A DNA stretch of 64,000 bases, taken from Lepraria neglecta. Taxonomy: Eukaryota > Ascomycota > Lecanoromycetes > Lecanorales > Stereocaulaceae. Position numbers and translations under genes: made by a program. Each line of letters begins with the position of its first letter. The stretch's first letter is position 1. The DNA lies in NCBI GenBank assembly GCA_033220425.1, contig CM065653.1:3348001-3412000 (forward strand), written 5' to 3'. Positions 48,542-59,510 of this stretch are shown piece by piece. The notes beneath the pieces were generated by a model, which made no database searches, was not told the DNA's origin, and saw nothing but the letters and a program-made list of their open reading frames with translations.

Positions 48542-51500
48542 AACCAGCAGAAAACCTGAAGAGAGCTACCACCCTTCCACAAATTGTTCGTTAGGTGAGA
48601 CTATTGCAGCTAGGCAAGGAACCTCTACCGGACAGCGTTGGTAGCAGAATCCATCGCGGTCGAAGACATTTCGGGTCAGGTCGAGTATATTGAACCGAGT
48701 GGAAAGATTTCCTAGTCAAGCAGCCGGATCAACCGCAAAAGGCAGCCTACAACGCAGCGGGAAGCTTTGAGGTATACAACCGCTCCCATATGAACGACCA
48801 GAGGTCCATAGCCGATGCTATGATCCAACAATATATCTATTATGGACCGAGATCATAAGCAGAATTAACGGCCTCTCCAAACGCATTCCCGAGAAGGAGC
48901 TTAATTCCCCTTTCACCGCAAAAGAGGTACGAGAGCGTCAGTGAGGAAGACCTGGTCCGCCGAGGTTTATTAATTTTTAATGGAGATGATATTCCAGAAA
49001 AACCTCGAAAGTATCAGTGTCGAAGAGTTCCGCACTTGGGCTACCATAAATCTCCCTTCGCATATTAAGAATCTCGAGCTTCTTGAATTGAAAGGGGAAT
49101 ATCAGACTTCTTGCACTTGAACTCAAATACAGCTGTTGCCAGTATAGATGGGCAACGTCTTCTCATTCATCTTCAAAGGAAATAAGTATTGTTGAAGACT
49201 GGCAACGTCGTTTCGAAAATGAGCATCTACTATCTCGCATTCCTAAGTTTAGTTCACAATCCAACCGTGGATGCGACTATCACAATGCTGAATACCGTCG
49301 CAGACATCCGATCATCCAACGACCATCGTCCTGTTGCATCTACCAAACCAGTTCAGATGCTGTCAAGGAGATCTGTAACCTCCTAGACGCCAAAACCATG
49401 GTCTTCGAAGACGACGAATTCGGTGACCTGAATCCTGTCAATCATGATGGCCACGAACCATGTGAGAGAGATCCTTGATTCAAAAAGGCAAATGGATTGA
49501 TGGCCACTTTACCTATCGGCACAGTCAATGTCAGAGCATCGATATCAACAACGAAGCATCAAAGCTTTATCATGGGCATGTAATCAAAATCGGTCTATAC
49601 ATCAAGCTCATGCATCAACTGCTGTGACAGTGAAGCCATCGCCTCGAAGGTCCTAGTGAGACCGCGCGATGTCAAGCTTTTCCCATCAAAATATTCTCAA
49701 CGAGATTGACCATCACGTAAGTTTTGTTTCTAAATGCATCGTCGATAAGAACAAACAGAGCAGAGATTGGCCGAGTCGATTTGATACGATGGTCGAAGCG
49801 CGGAATGAATGGAACGAGCATTTTCCAGTGAATGAAGCCATTCCTTCATTTGCTCAAATCAGAAAGCATTACACCAATGAAAGAGGCAACTTGCCTCACA
49901 AAGCATGTCTTCTAGGTCACAGTCAAAACATATCCATAACTATCGCTACCGCACAGCAGTATAATGAGTAGACAGTTTATTTACGCGGCATTATTTTTGA
50001 GACCTTGAGACGGACGATCACTCAACGTGCTGGACCTAAATTCACCAAAACTCTAATAATGATCTACGAGGAAGCTCGTCCTCTAGCCGAAACTGCTATA
50101 TTCCTACCGCGTTCTACACCTTAGCAACCAGATCCAGCGCCTGCGCAAGAAGCTCCATCTATCTGAGAACCCTTCTCTTTTAGAGATTTCCCAATCTCAA
50201 ACCAGTTTTGCTAGAGGACAGGAAACAATGGACCAAATCTATGAGAAGTATTCATACAATTTCTTTTGGGAACTGGAGACGAGAATAATCTAGGTACAGA
50301 TGAGATAGTCGTAAATTAATGGCTTTTTAGCTGGGATGGGCAATATTACAGAAGCAGGAGGAGATCTTTTAGCGATTCAGACCCGCCGAAACGAAAACGA
50401 TCAAATGCTCGGTCGCTACGATTTTCCCCTGCAAGGCTAGGAAGGAAAACCATGGCAATAAACGAGAGAGCATAACTATATTGACATAATCAAGCCATTT
50501 TATTGGCGAGGCCGGATGCAGATGGCTTACTGAGACTTGTCTGCTTCGATTGACTAGTAAGCTTTTACTATAGTCTGAGCGCCAACTTCATGCTGGTCTT
50601 GTTGATCAAGCTCGCGTCTTGCTATCCATTCAAAAGTCAATGGTCATGTTACCGCAATTTCACTTTCATTTGAGATGAACAAGCTATTTCTTGGCATCGA
50701 TGTCGCATTCGACAACGCATTGCTCAACAACGGTTTCATGATCCTGACGTGTGACCTCCTCGCTTGCATATGTAAAGGGGAAGAGAGTTGTATCACCTGG
50801 CGAAAGCAGAGGCGGTGGTAAAATACGAAGAGCATAAAGCAGGTGAGTGTGCCATTTTGGGTTCCCTTTTCGGTCGATATCAAGATCTGTGTCAGTATTA
50901 ATCACCAGAATGTTGGAGTACCTATATACTGTGATGACGGTAAGTATTTTTGCCTTTTGGGATAGAGCCATGGGTTGATTGGGCGTAAAGCGCCATTTCA
51001 AGATGATATTATTCGGGAGACTAGTGAGTGCCCGTAATAATCCAGATTATTACTACTAATATCGACTATATCTCAACGAAACTATACCCGATTTAAAAAG
51101 CTTAAGCGGCGTTGGAAAGTCCTATATTTACAGTATATTTTATATAATAAATTTGATAGAGAGGGGCCTGGGGGTGCTGATGTTTATATACTGTGCCTAG
51201 AAGAATTTAGCTCTGTTGGAATGCTACCACCTGGTCGTGTGAGGCAGCGAGGTTCGGCGCCATGGAAGGTCTCAAAAATGACACTGTCGACAAGTAACAA
51301 GGTGACATGAATGAGCACCCAATGCTTAGCCCTAGTCGAGAAGCGAGGTAAAAACTTCCGGCAGCTGCACACGAGGGGGAGCCAGTTATGCTAGCGACTG
51401 TGGACGAGCGCATTTGGCATTATCATCCTTGACTTGTCTAACAATATTGCGCCTTTTGTTCTCTAAAGTGTAGCTGAACGGCCGGTCGCTCCCAATGTTG

Positions 51501-52152
51501 CGAAGGTGGCTATGAATACTCCTCTTCGCAAGGATAGCGCGTCTGCAGCGCCGCGAGATTTGCTGCAGCATCGGGAGCGGTCTCATCAGGAGTGACTTTG
51601 ACGCTTCGTCGGGAGGGTTTTGACGACTCTAGAAGTACCAGGCGTCCTTTACCGTTTCTGCCGTTGAGCGCTCGCTTCATCATGGACTAAATAAGAGACT
51701 GGACGTCTCCAGCGGTTACCTTCTTGTAAAACGGCCTGCTACTAGGGCCGGCGTCATCTGACAAAACCGTTAGGCTCTGCGGTTCGGCAAGAAGAGTTCA
51801 CCGCTCAGTGGGCAAAATTGTTTAGTAGGCCACCCGTTGACCGGCAGAAAGTCGCACCCCCTACCACTAAACCCGATTAAGTATTAGTAAGTGCATAAGG
51901 CACCAGTCCTCGGATTTTGGCGCTAAATCTAGAAATAAACATTGGTTGCAGCATGCATAGGTACATCAATTTTGCAGCGGTTCCCACCAAATTTCATATA
52001 TATAGTCATTGGCATCTTAATTTGTCTCCGCCGGATTATCTAGCTGAATGAATGAGGTCTGTACCGGGGGCAAAGCCTCCAAATCAGACGCTTTTTGGCC
52101 TGAAAGTCGATATCTGAGTGCCAATTAGCTCATACTCCTTCCTCATCGCTAT
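48542..52152. other. Decayed region without intact genes
   Basis: Frames of up to about 105 codons (49669-49971, 51001-50684 minus, 51586-51386 minus) show no motif that I recognise. At 51055-51120 a block ending GGCGTTGGAAAGT resembles 58148-58202. No RNA gene is visible. Confidence 0.4.
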
Positions 52153-53424
52153 TCAGCATATGTAGCCACTCCCAGCGCTGTCTATTACGTCGACAGCAAG
52201 GTATTTACACTTGCCACACTGCCATTTAACCTCAGAGACATATAGCTTCTGCTTTTTGGCAATATTGCCAGATATCTCCTCCAGAGCCTTGCATTTATGA
52301 GAAGGTCTCGCAGCCTTACGATCTTTGCAGGGCTTGTATCATCATTTAATTGGAAGCTTCTCCCAGTAGTACTCAGGGCGCTAGACCGCCTGATCAACTA
52401 GCTGAGATACTGGTTTAGTGCGTCTATAACTGCGAGATCTTTAAATAAGCTTAATAGCGATAGATCGATGAAAGTCTAGATGCTTTATCTATCTGAATTT
52501 CTCAGTCCGGTAACGAATGCAGTAGATTCTGAATGTATTAACTGTAGAAGCAGATATAATAAGGACAAAAAGAGCAACCTAATAGCGTAGATTACGTCGT
52601 TCATCTTCATATTCATGGATTATTTGCGCCACTCGGTCAACGCCGTTTATATATGTATTGTACTCGTAGACGATCTACGGCGCTGGAAGAACTTCGTCCC
52701 ATTTGATTCGTGGGTCTTATTTATCTTCTTCTGGGATTGTTTCCTACGATTTCGGTAGGATACCGTGTCTTTAAGGGTCAAGCCAATATGTATCTTGGAT
52801 TCTCTCCGGTATATACCCTGTAGTCATATATTAGACGGCGTTATTATCGACCCAGTATAAGCAAAGTATACGGTCGTTAATACACATCCAAGCTTTTAAC
52901 CCCCAGTAACTCTTCTTCTTTACTTTTAACTGTATTATAAGTAGTTAGTTCGGATACCCTAAGGCAGCCTTGCAGGTCCTACTATACGCTATAAATAATA
53001 TACGTAGCGCCTCTATATATTTCTAGGTAGTAAAGAAGTTATCGGTAAAGAGATAATATCGATAAGGTAGATTCGAAAGGCTTTATATAAGTTGTAAAAC
53101 AACTCTATACGAGGCTGAGAATTTAGACCCTATTGGGTCCGTGATATCGGGACAGCGATTAAAACAAAACAAAATCTTTTGTTCTATTGCTTGAAGAAAA
53201 TATTCAGGCATCTGAAACGTTTTCTGGTGCTCACAGTGCTTGTTTATGGCCACTTCTCGGTTGTGCAGGTACTTCGAGACGACATCTGAGACGACCCCAT
53301 ACCGGCCCGGTAACAGCTGTATGTATTGAATCGTTATAAAATATTCCACGGTTCTAATTATATTTGTGTCAATGTGGCCTCTAGCGTCACCTGGCCTTAT
53401 TCTGCTGAATCTTGGAATAGACAA
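52153..53424 (-). mobile_element. piggyBac-like DNA transposase, RIP-degraded
   Basis: One minus-strand frame runs 424 codons, broken by more than a dozen in-frame stops (TAG or TAA, plus two adjacent TGAs near 52350). It begins MSIPRFSRIRPGDARGHIDT at 53424. Later it shows YRYYLFTDNFFTT, WGLKAWMCINDRILCLYW followed by DNNAV, and NTYINGVDRVAQIIHEYEDE with RRNLRY. These match the DDE_Tnp_1_7 (piggyBac) pattern of DN.F.., D.. and N..M.GVD..DQ....Y...R. The tail has the usual Cys-rich end (WQCGKCKYLAVDV). The first 53424-52840 part keeps open frame, so RIP was uneven. The N-terminal DNA-binding part looks truncated. I could not define the terminal inverted repeats or TTAA flanks. Confidence 0.8.
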
Positions 53425-53944
53425 TCTGACTGCTATTTACACTTCCATCATTGCTCATAACTCAGATCCAACTACCGCCGTGTGCCATCATCAATACTAT
53501 CTTCCCGTCAGTCTACAATGAATCATACCTATTTGAACACTCTTTTCAAGCTATGCGAATGGACTCAGTCAACAGCGTCGAACCAACCTAAGAACGTGCT
53601 TCACAGCGCTGCGGCTTGGAGACATGGAATCTAAATGACCCCTTGTGCCTATCCTTTCCTTCTGTTCTGTGGCTGACCAAAGCCATAGAGGTTGCGGCTG
53701 TGTGCAACGCGTCTAACGCTAGTGCACGTGCTCGCTTAGCTGCTTAGGTAATGACTGTGTTTACTATGTTTGTAACACAGCCAACACCCCGCTAGATTCA
53801 GCCCGCGAGGCTGATGCAGTCGCGATATTTCCACCTCATTTCATTATCCATTTCATCCTCACAGGCTCTCGCGTTGCAACCAGAACCTCGTCCTCCTAAA
53901 AACCTCCCGACTTGCCCTGCCTCTTCAATGCCCTGACAGCAGTT
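53425..53944. promoter_or_regulatory. Upstream region of the NLR gene
   Basis: Mixed-composition DNA between the transposase remnant and the NLR start; presumably the promoter. No gene seen. Confidence 0.4.
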
Positions 53945-56900
53945 ATGTCTGATCCTAAAGATTACACAGTCGGCTGGATCTCCGCCATCAGTACGGAATA
54001 TGTTGCCGCGCAAACCTTTCTCGACAAAAAGCACGAACGGCTGGAATATGTGTCTACCAATGACAACAACGATTACACCCTGGGCAAAATTGGGAAACAC
54101 AACGTCGTTATCGCTGTCTTGCCATACGGCGAGTATGGCTTGGCCACTGCTGCAGGCGTCGCAAGGGATATGGTGCACAGCTTCCCTAATATCAGAATCG
54201 GTCTAATGGTCGGCATCGCCGGCGGTGCGCCGAGCAAAACGCATGACATCCGCCTAGGCGACATCGTGGTCGGCGCTCCTCGCGATGGGGAGAGTGGTGT
54301 CTTCGAGTTCGACTTTGGCAAGACGATGCAGGGTCAAAACTTCGAATATATAAAGTTCTTGGATCAGCCACCACCTGTCCTACGGGCGGCAGGGAATGGA
54401 CTCAAGGCCCAGTACGAGATAGAAGGGCACAAAATTGAAGAGGCAATCAATAGCATTCTCGAGAAAAACCCAAGACTGCAGCGAAAGTACAAGCGCCCGA
54501 GTATCGACAGGCTGTACCAGGCAGGAGTCACTCATCCGTCAAAGGGCGAAGCGAGGCTAGCGAGCTGCGCAGAAGTCTGTGTTGATGATGAATCAAGCTT
54601 GATATATCGACCCAAGCGGACCGATCACGAGGATAATCCGGCAATTCACTACGGCCTGATTGCTTCGTCGAACCAATTGATGAAGGACGCTATAGTTCGG
54701 GATAGACTGGTAGAGAAGAAGGACGTTCTGTGTTTTGAAATGGAAGCGGCAGGGCTAATGAACCACTTTCCTTGTCTGGTTGTTCGCGGTATATGCGACT
54801 ACTCAGATACCCATAAGAACAAAGAGTGGCAAGGGTATGCAGCAATGGCGGCAGCCGCATACACGAAAGATCTTCTCTGTCGAATTCCTCCTAACAAGGT
54901 CGAGGCTGAGAAGAGGATTGGCGACATTGTCTCCAGTTAGTCCAAGGAAATCTAAGAATCATCCTGTTAACAAATACTAATTCTGTGTAGTTATGGCAGG
55001 CATCCAAGAGGGCGTTGGCAAACTTCTCCGTAGGCAACATGATCAAGAGCATGAGAACATTCTTAAGTGGCTCACGCCAATTGACTACGCTACCCAGCAG
55101 AGTGACTACATCAGGAGGCGACAACCGGGAACTGGCCAATGGCTTCTGGTCTCTGCAGAGTACCAAGCGTGGCTGAACACTCCCAAGCAGACGCTATTCT
55201 GCCCGGGTATCCCTGCAGCAGGGAAGACGATCCTTACAGCAATTGTGATCGACGACCTCTATACATGGTTTCAACGTGACGCCAGCATTGGCATCGCATA
55301 CTTATATTGCGACTTCCGGCGGCAACACGAACAGAAAACGGAGGACTTACTTATAAATCTGCTGAAACAGCTGGCTCAGAAACAAGCTTCAATGCCAGAC
55401 GGCGTACAAGCCCTCTATGATCAATATAGGGACCAACCCAAACGACCATCCCTTGATGAAATCTCGGGGGCTCTACATTCTGTCAGCACGCTCTATTCAA
55501 ACGTTTTCATTATCATCGACGCGTTAGATGAATGTCAAGTAACCGATGGATGCCGTACGATACTTTTGTCTGAAATCTTTAAGCTTCAAGCAAGAGAGAG
55601 AGTAAATATCTTTTCGACTTCGAGATTCAACCCGGAGATCCTAGAGACATTCAAAGAAAGCATATCACTGGAGATCCGTGCTAGGGATGAGGATGTACAA
55701 ACATACCTGGCTAGCCACATGACACGACTACCATCATTCGTCTTGAGCAGTCCTGACTTGCAAAATGAAGTCAAGGCTACAATATCCAAGGCCGTTAATG
55801 GAATGTGTGTCTGACCCTCCGATTATTAGAAGGTATAGATTCTAACTTCAATCTCAGGTTCCTTCTTGCTCCGCTGTATATAGATTCCCTAGCTCGAGAG
55901 CCCACGGTTGGGCATATTGAACTAGCGTTGCAGAATTTGCCTAGAGGACTAGATGAGACGTACAAGCAGGCAATGATAAGAATTGAAAGCCAAGGGGGAG
56001 GTTTTCGAGAATTGGCGAAAAAGGTTTTGTCTTGGGCCATACACGCGAAGAGAATACTCTCTACATCCGAGCTCCAGCACGCGGTCGCAGTCGAGCCTGG
56101 AAAGCCGGAGCTAAATGGGAAGTTCATTCCCAACATTGAAATTATAGGTTCCATCTGTGCAGGCTTGGTCACCATTGACACTCAAAGCGATGTCGTTCGA
56201 TTGGTCCACTATACTACACAAGAATACTTCGAGCAAACGCAGAAAGATTGGTTTCCGAATATAGAGACTGATATCGCGATAACCTGCGTTACGTATCTTT
56301 CGTTCCACACATTTGAAAGCGGCTTTTGCCAAACGGATAAAGAGTTTGAAGAACGGCTCCAACTGAATCCACTTTATGACTATGCAGCGCAAAATTGGGG
56401 ACATCATACTCGTGCAGCTTTATTAGGGGTGGAACAGTCGATTCTAGATCTTCTTTCGAGTGAAGCCAAGGTATCCGCCTCCAGTCAGGCTCTGATAGCT
56501 TCTAGACTCTACTCGCACAACTCTGACTACAGCCAAAGAGTGCCAAGGCAAATGACAGGAGTACACCTTGCGGCATACTTTGGACTGACAGGAGTGATTA
56601 TGGCTTTACTCAAGAATAGACATAATCTAGATGTCAAGGATACTTATAACCGGTCGCCGCTATCGTGGGCTGCAGCGAACGGGCACGGGGCGGTAGTGAA
56701 GCTACTGCTTGAGAAGGGCGCTGAGCTAGAGTCCAGGGATCAACGGGAGGGTCGGACGCCGCTATTGTGGGCTGCAGCGAACGGGCACGAGGCGGTAGTA
56801 AAGCTACTGCTTGAGAAGGGCGCTGAGCTAGAGTCCAGGGATCAACGGGAGGGTCGGACGCCGCTATTGTGGGCTGCAGCGAACGGGCACGAGGCGGTAG

Positions 56901-57913
56901 TAAAGCTACTGCTTGAGAAGGGCGCTGAGCTAGAGTCCAGGGATCAACGGGAGGGTGGGACGCCGCTATTGTGGGCTGCAGCGAACGGGCACGAGGCGGT
57001 GGTAAAGCTACTGCTTGAGAAGGGCGCTGAGCTAGAGTCCAGGAACGGAGAGTGGGGTCAGACGCCGCTATTGTGGGCTACAGCGAACGGGCACGAGGCG
57101 GTAGTAAAGCTACTGCTTGAGAAAGGCGCTGAGCTGGAGTCCAGGGATAAATGGAGGGATCGGACGCCGCTATTGTGGGCTACAGCGAACCGGCACGAGG
57201 CGGTGGTAAAGCTACTGCTTGAGAAGGGCGCTGAGCTGGAGTCCAGGGACAAAGATGATCAGACGCCGCTATGGTGGGCTACAGCGAAGGGGCACGAGGC
57301 AGTGGTAAAGCTACTGCTTGAGAAGGGCGCTGAGCTAGAGTCCAGAGACAGAGGGTTGGGTCAGACGCCGCTATTGTGGGCTGCAGCGAACGGGCTCGAG
57401 GCGGTGGTAAAGCTGCTGCTTGAGAAAGGCGCTGAGCTGGAGTCCAGGGACAAAGGGTGGGATCAGATGACGCCGCTATTGTGGGCTGCAGCGAAGGGGC
57501 ACGAGGCGGTAGTAAAGCTACTGCTTGAGAAAGGCGCTGAGCTGGAGTCCAGGAATAAATATGGTCAGACGCCGCTATTGTGGGCTACAGCGAACGGGCT
57601 CGAGGCGGTAGTAAAGCTGCTGCTTGAGAAAGGCGCTGAGCTGGAGTCCAGGGACAAAGGGTGGGGTTGGATGACGCCGCTATCGTGGGCTGCAGCGAAG
57701 GGGCACGAGGCGGTAGTGAAGCTACTGCTTGAGAAAGGCGCTGAGCTGGAGTCCAGGGACAAATATGGTCAGACGCCGCTATGGTGGGCTGCAGAGAAGG
57801 GGCACGAGGCAGTGGTAAAGCTACTGCTTGAGAAGGGCGCTGAGCTGGAGTCAGGAACAAGGATGGTCAGACGCCGCTATCGTAGGCTACAGCGAACGGG
57901 CTCGAGGCGGTAG
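53945..57913 (+). CDS. Fungal NLR: PNP-like domain, NACHT NTPase, ankyrin repeats
   Basis: Three exons: 53945-54935, 54991-55804, 55858-57913 (introns 55 and 53 bp; the first has donor GTTAGT and branch TACTAAT). Coding length 3861 nt, 1286 residues. Residues 1-315 are a nucleoside-phosphorylase-like (PNP_UDP) N-terminus: DYTVGWISAISTEYVAAQTF, GLMVGIAGGAPSKTHDIRLG, CFEMEAAGLMNHFPCLVVRG. The NACHT domain follows with Walker A GIPAAGKT (about residue 404) and Walker B VFIIIDALDEC (about residue 500), plus a winged-helix-like region (RGLDETYKQAM). From about residue 836 there is one divergent ankyrin unit, then twelve near-identical units. The start Met is the one at MSDPKDYTV. Such genes act in non-self recognition and regulated cell death. 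The last unit runs into a short basic tail through a shifted frame. Confidence 0.93.
56650..57913 (+). repeat. Twelve near-identical ankyrin-repeat units, 96-108 bp each
   Basis: Each unit carries GHEAVVKLLLEKGAELESR. Lengths are 32-36 codons. Units differ mainly in the few residues after ESR (DQREG three times, then NGEWG, DKWRD, DKDD, DRGLG, DKGWDQM, NKYG, DKGWGWM, DKYG) and at WAAANGHE/WATANGLE positions. The first three adjacent units are identical or nearly so at DNA level. The final unit loses the pattern after GAELES. Confidence 0.92.
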
Positions 57914-58074
57914 TGAAGCTGCTGACTTCTACTACCTAGACTCTTGGTGATATTCGTCTTATGTCTACCCCATCTACTTCTACCTTTATTGAATCTTTAT
58001 ATCACATGTATATTTATAAAGCTAAGCCCTAATCCTAATAGGGCAAAAGTTATCAAGGATTTAGTGTATTAGTG

Positions 58075-58135
58075 CTTCGGGGGGCACTTCGGGGGCACTT
58101 CGGGGGCAGCTTTGGGGAACTCCGCAGGCAAAAAC
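58075..58135. repeat. Short G-rich tandem repeat
   Basis: GGGGGCACTTC-type units, about 13 bp, repeated roughly three times just downstream of the NLR gene. The 57914-58074 stretch is the probable 3' untranslated region. Confidence 0.7.
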
Positions 58136-59129
58136 ATGTTTTTTTGAGCTCTCCTTAGCCAAATCTCAACCAAATTTCAGATTTCGAACGGCGTTGGAAA
58201 GTGTATAGTTGGTTCTAAAACTCATAGGATTATGCCGATATCATATGACGTATGTGGCATTGCACATTGTTGGGAAGAAGTGCGCTGCGTATTCAAGTTT
58301 TGATGTTCCAGGTCTCATAACGCGCTAGCCGAAAGAGGGAATGCAGACTATAGGGACGTTCTGATTGGCTGCGAGTGCGGAATACATTCCGAAAGTCCGC
58401 ATATTTCTTCTAGAAAGCACGCCCTCGCCAAAAAAAAGTTCACGTTTTTCCGGGCGGGGGCCCCCATAAGCGAGACACCTAAGCGAGCCCCTAAGGCGCT
58501 TCTAAATAGCACTCCACTACCACCAAATTCTTTCAATTCCACTACCTTCTAGCTCCACCAGTAAAACTGTAGGTCTACAGTATACCCCAAAGACCATAGC
58601 ACCGTATAGAGGGCGAGGGACCGCGTATACGCTGATAAATTGTGAGAATAACAGTATTCTAGGCCTAATAAGTGCCTGAATGGTGGGGGATCTCCGGGCG
58701 ACTTCGGGGTCTGCGCTCCGGGACCTTTCCGCGGTAGTGTGAACTCTTTTTTGGCGTTGGAAAGATAATTGCTGAATCTTGTCCAGCTTCGTGAGTCGCA
58801 GCTCTCACGAAGATCCACCACACTTGGCCTGTCGAACACACCAGGCTGCGCGATCAAGAAGTTTGGGAAGTCGTTCGCTATAAAGATATCAGTGGAATGT
58901 AAAGAGGATCCGCATGGGAGGGAGATTTTGAAGCGGATGGATACACACGCAGCGACAGACAGCCGTATAGGCTGAAGGCAGTTTTGGCCATTTTCACTAA
59001 ATCTTGACGATCCAGAGATACTACGTTGGGCTATCGAAGAGACAAGAAGGCTAGGTATGAAGCACGCACGGTATAAGACCGCCGCTGAATTGAGCCCACT
59101 CGAGTTTTCTCTCTCTCCCATTGGAGCTC
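58136..59129. other. No supported gene; carries a GGCGTTGGAAAG-type motif twice
   Basis: The motif occurs at 58190 and 58753 (and at 51108 elsewhere). The 190-codon minus-strand frame at 58549-59121 has no family features. The plus-strand frame at 58769-58975 is also unassigned. Confidence 0.4.
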
Positions 59130-59510
59130 CGATTTCAGATATATTGGTACAGTATCGTCCTAGGCACCGGACAGCTCCCTGGTAACGAGCAATTACTCTA
59201 AACTACCTGCCATAGCTCCCAGACTAATATACTCCCCGTCAACAAGCAAATGTGCAAAGAGGCCAAAGAAATTTTTTACCGTGAAAACGTCTTCTTCATC
59301 AGTGTCAGCTATCATACATCAGGCGAACAAACCCACAGGGTAGAAGAACTCCGCCAGCGGCTTTAGAGACAGCTCAAGAATACGTTACTGATGTATAAAT
59401 ACATCCAACAATTCCGTCTGCAGATACAGCTAGGTATCCTGATACGCGCAAAGGCCCAAGAAGGTTATAAAAAACCACACGTTAAGATCGTAGAATTGCC
59501 TGAGCAATGC
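59130..59510 (+). pseudogene. Remnant of a 2EXR/F-box-like gene
   Basis: A plus-strand frame contains NKQMCKEAKEIFYRENVFFI followed by EELRQRL and a stop. This is the second hallmark of 2EXR/F-box-like fungal proteins (NRQI..EA..I.Y.EN.F). The upstream half is in pieces and the frame changes. It is a remnant of the same broad family as the gene at 12.5-13.9 kb. Confidence 0.55.

Noticed and set aside
53945-57913. Separate genes for the PNP part and the NACHT-ankyrin part
   Set aside because: A 55-bp intron with consensus branch site joins them in frame, and PNP-NACHT-ANK is a known fungal architecture.
58549-59121. 190-codon minus-strand frame downstream of the NLR
   Set aside because: No domain, composition like non-coding DNA, and no splice partner.
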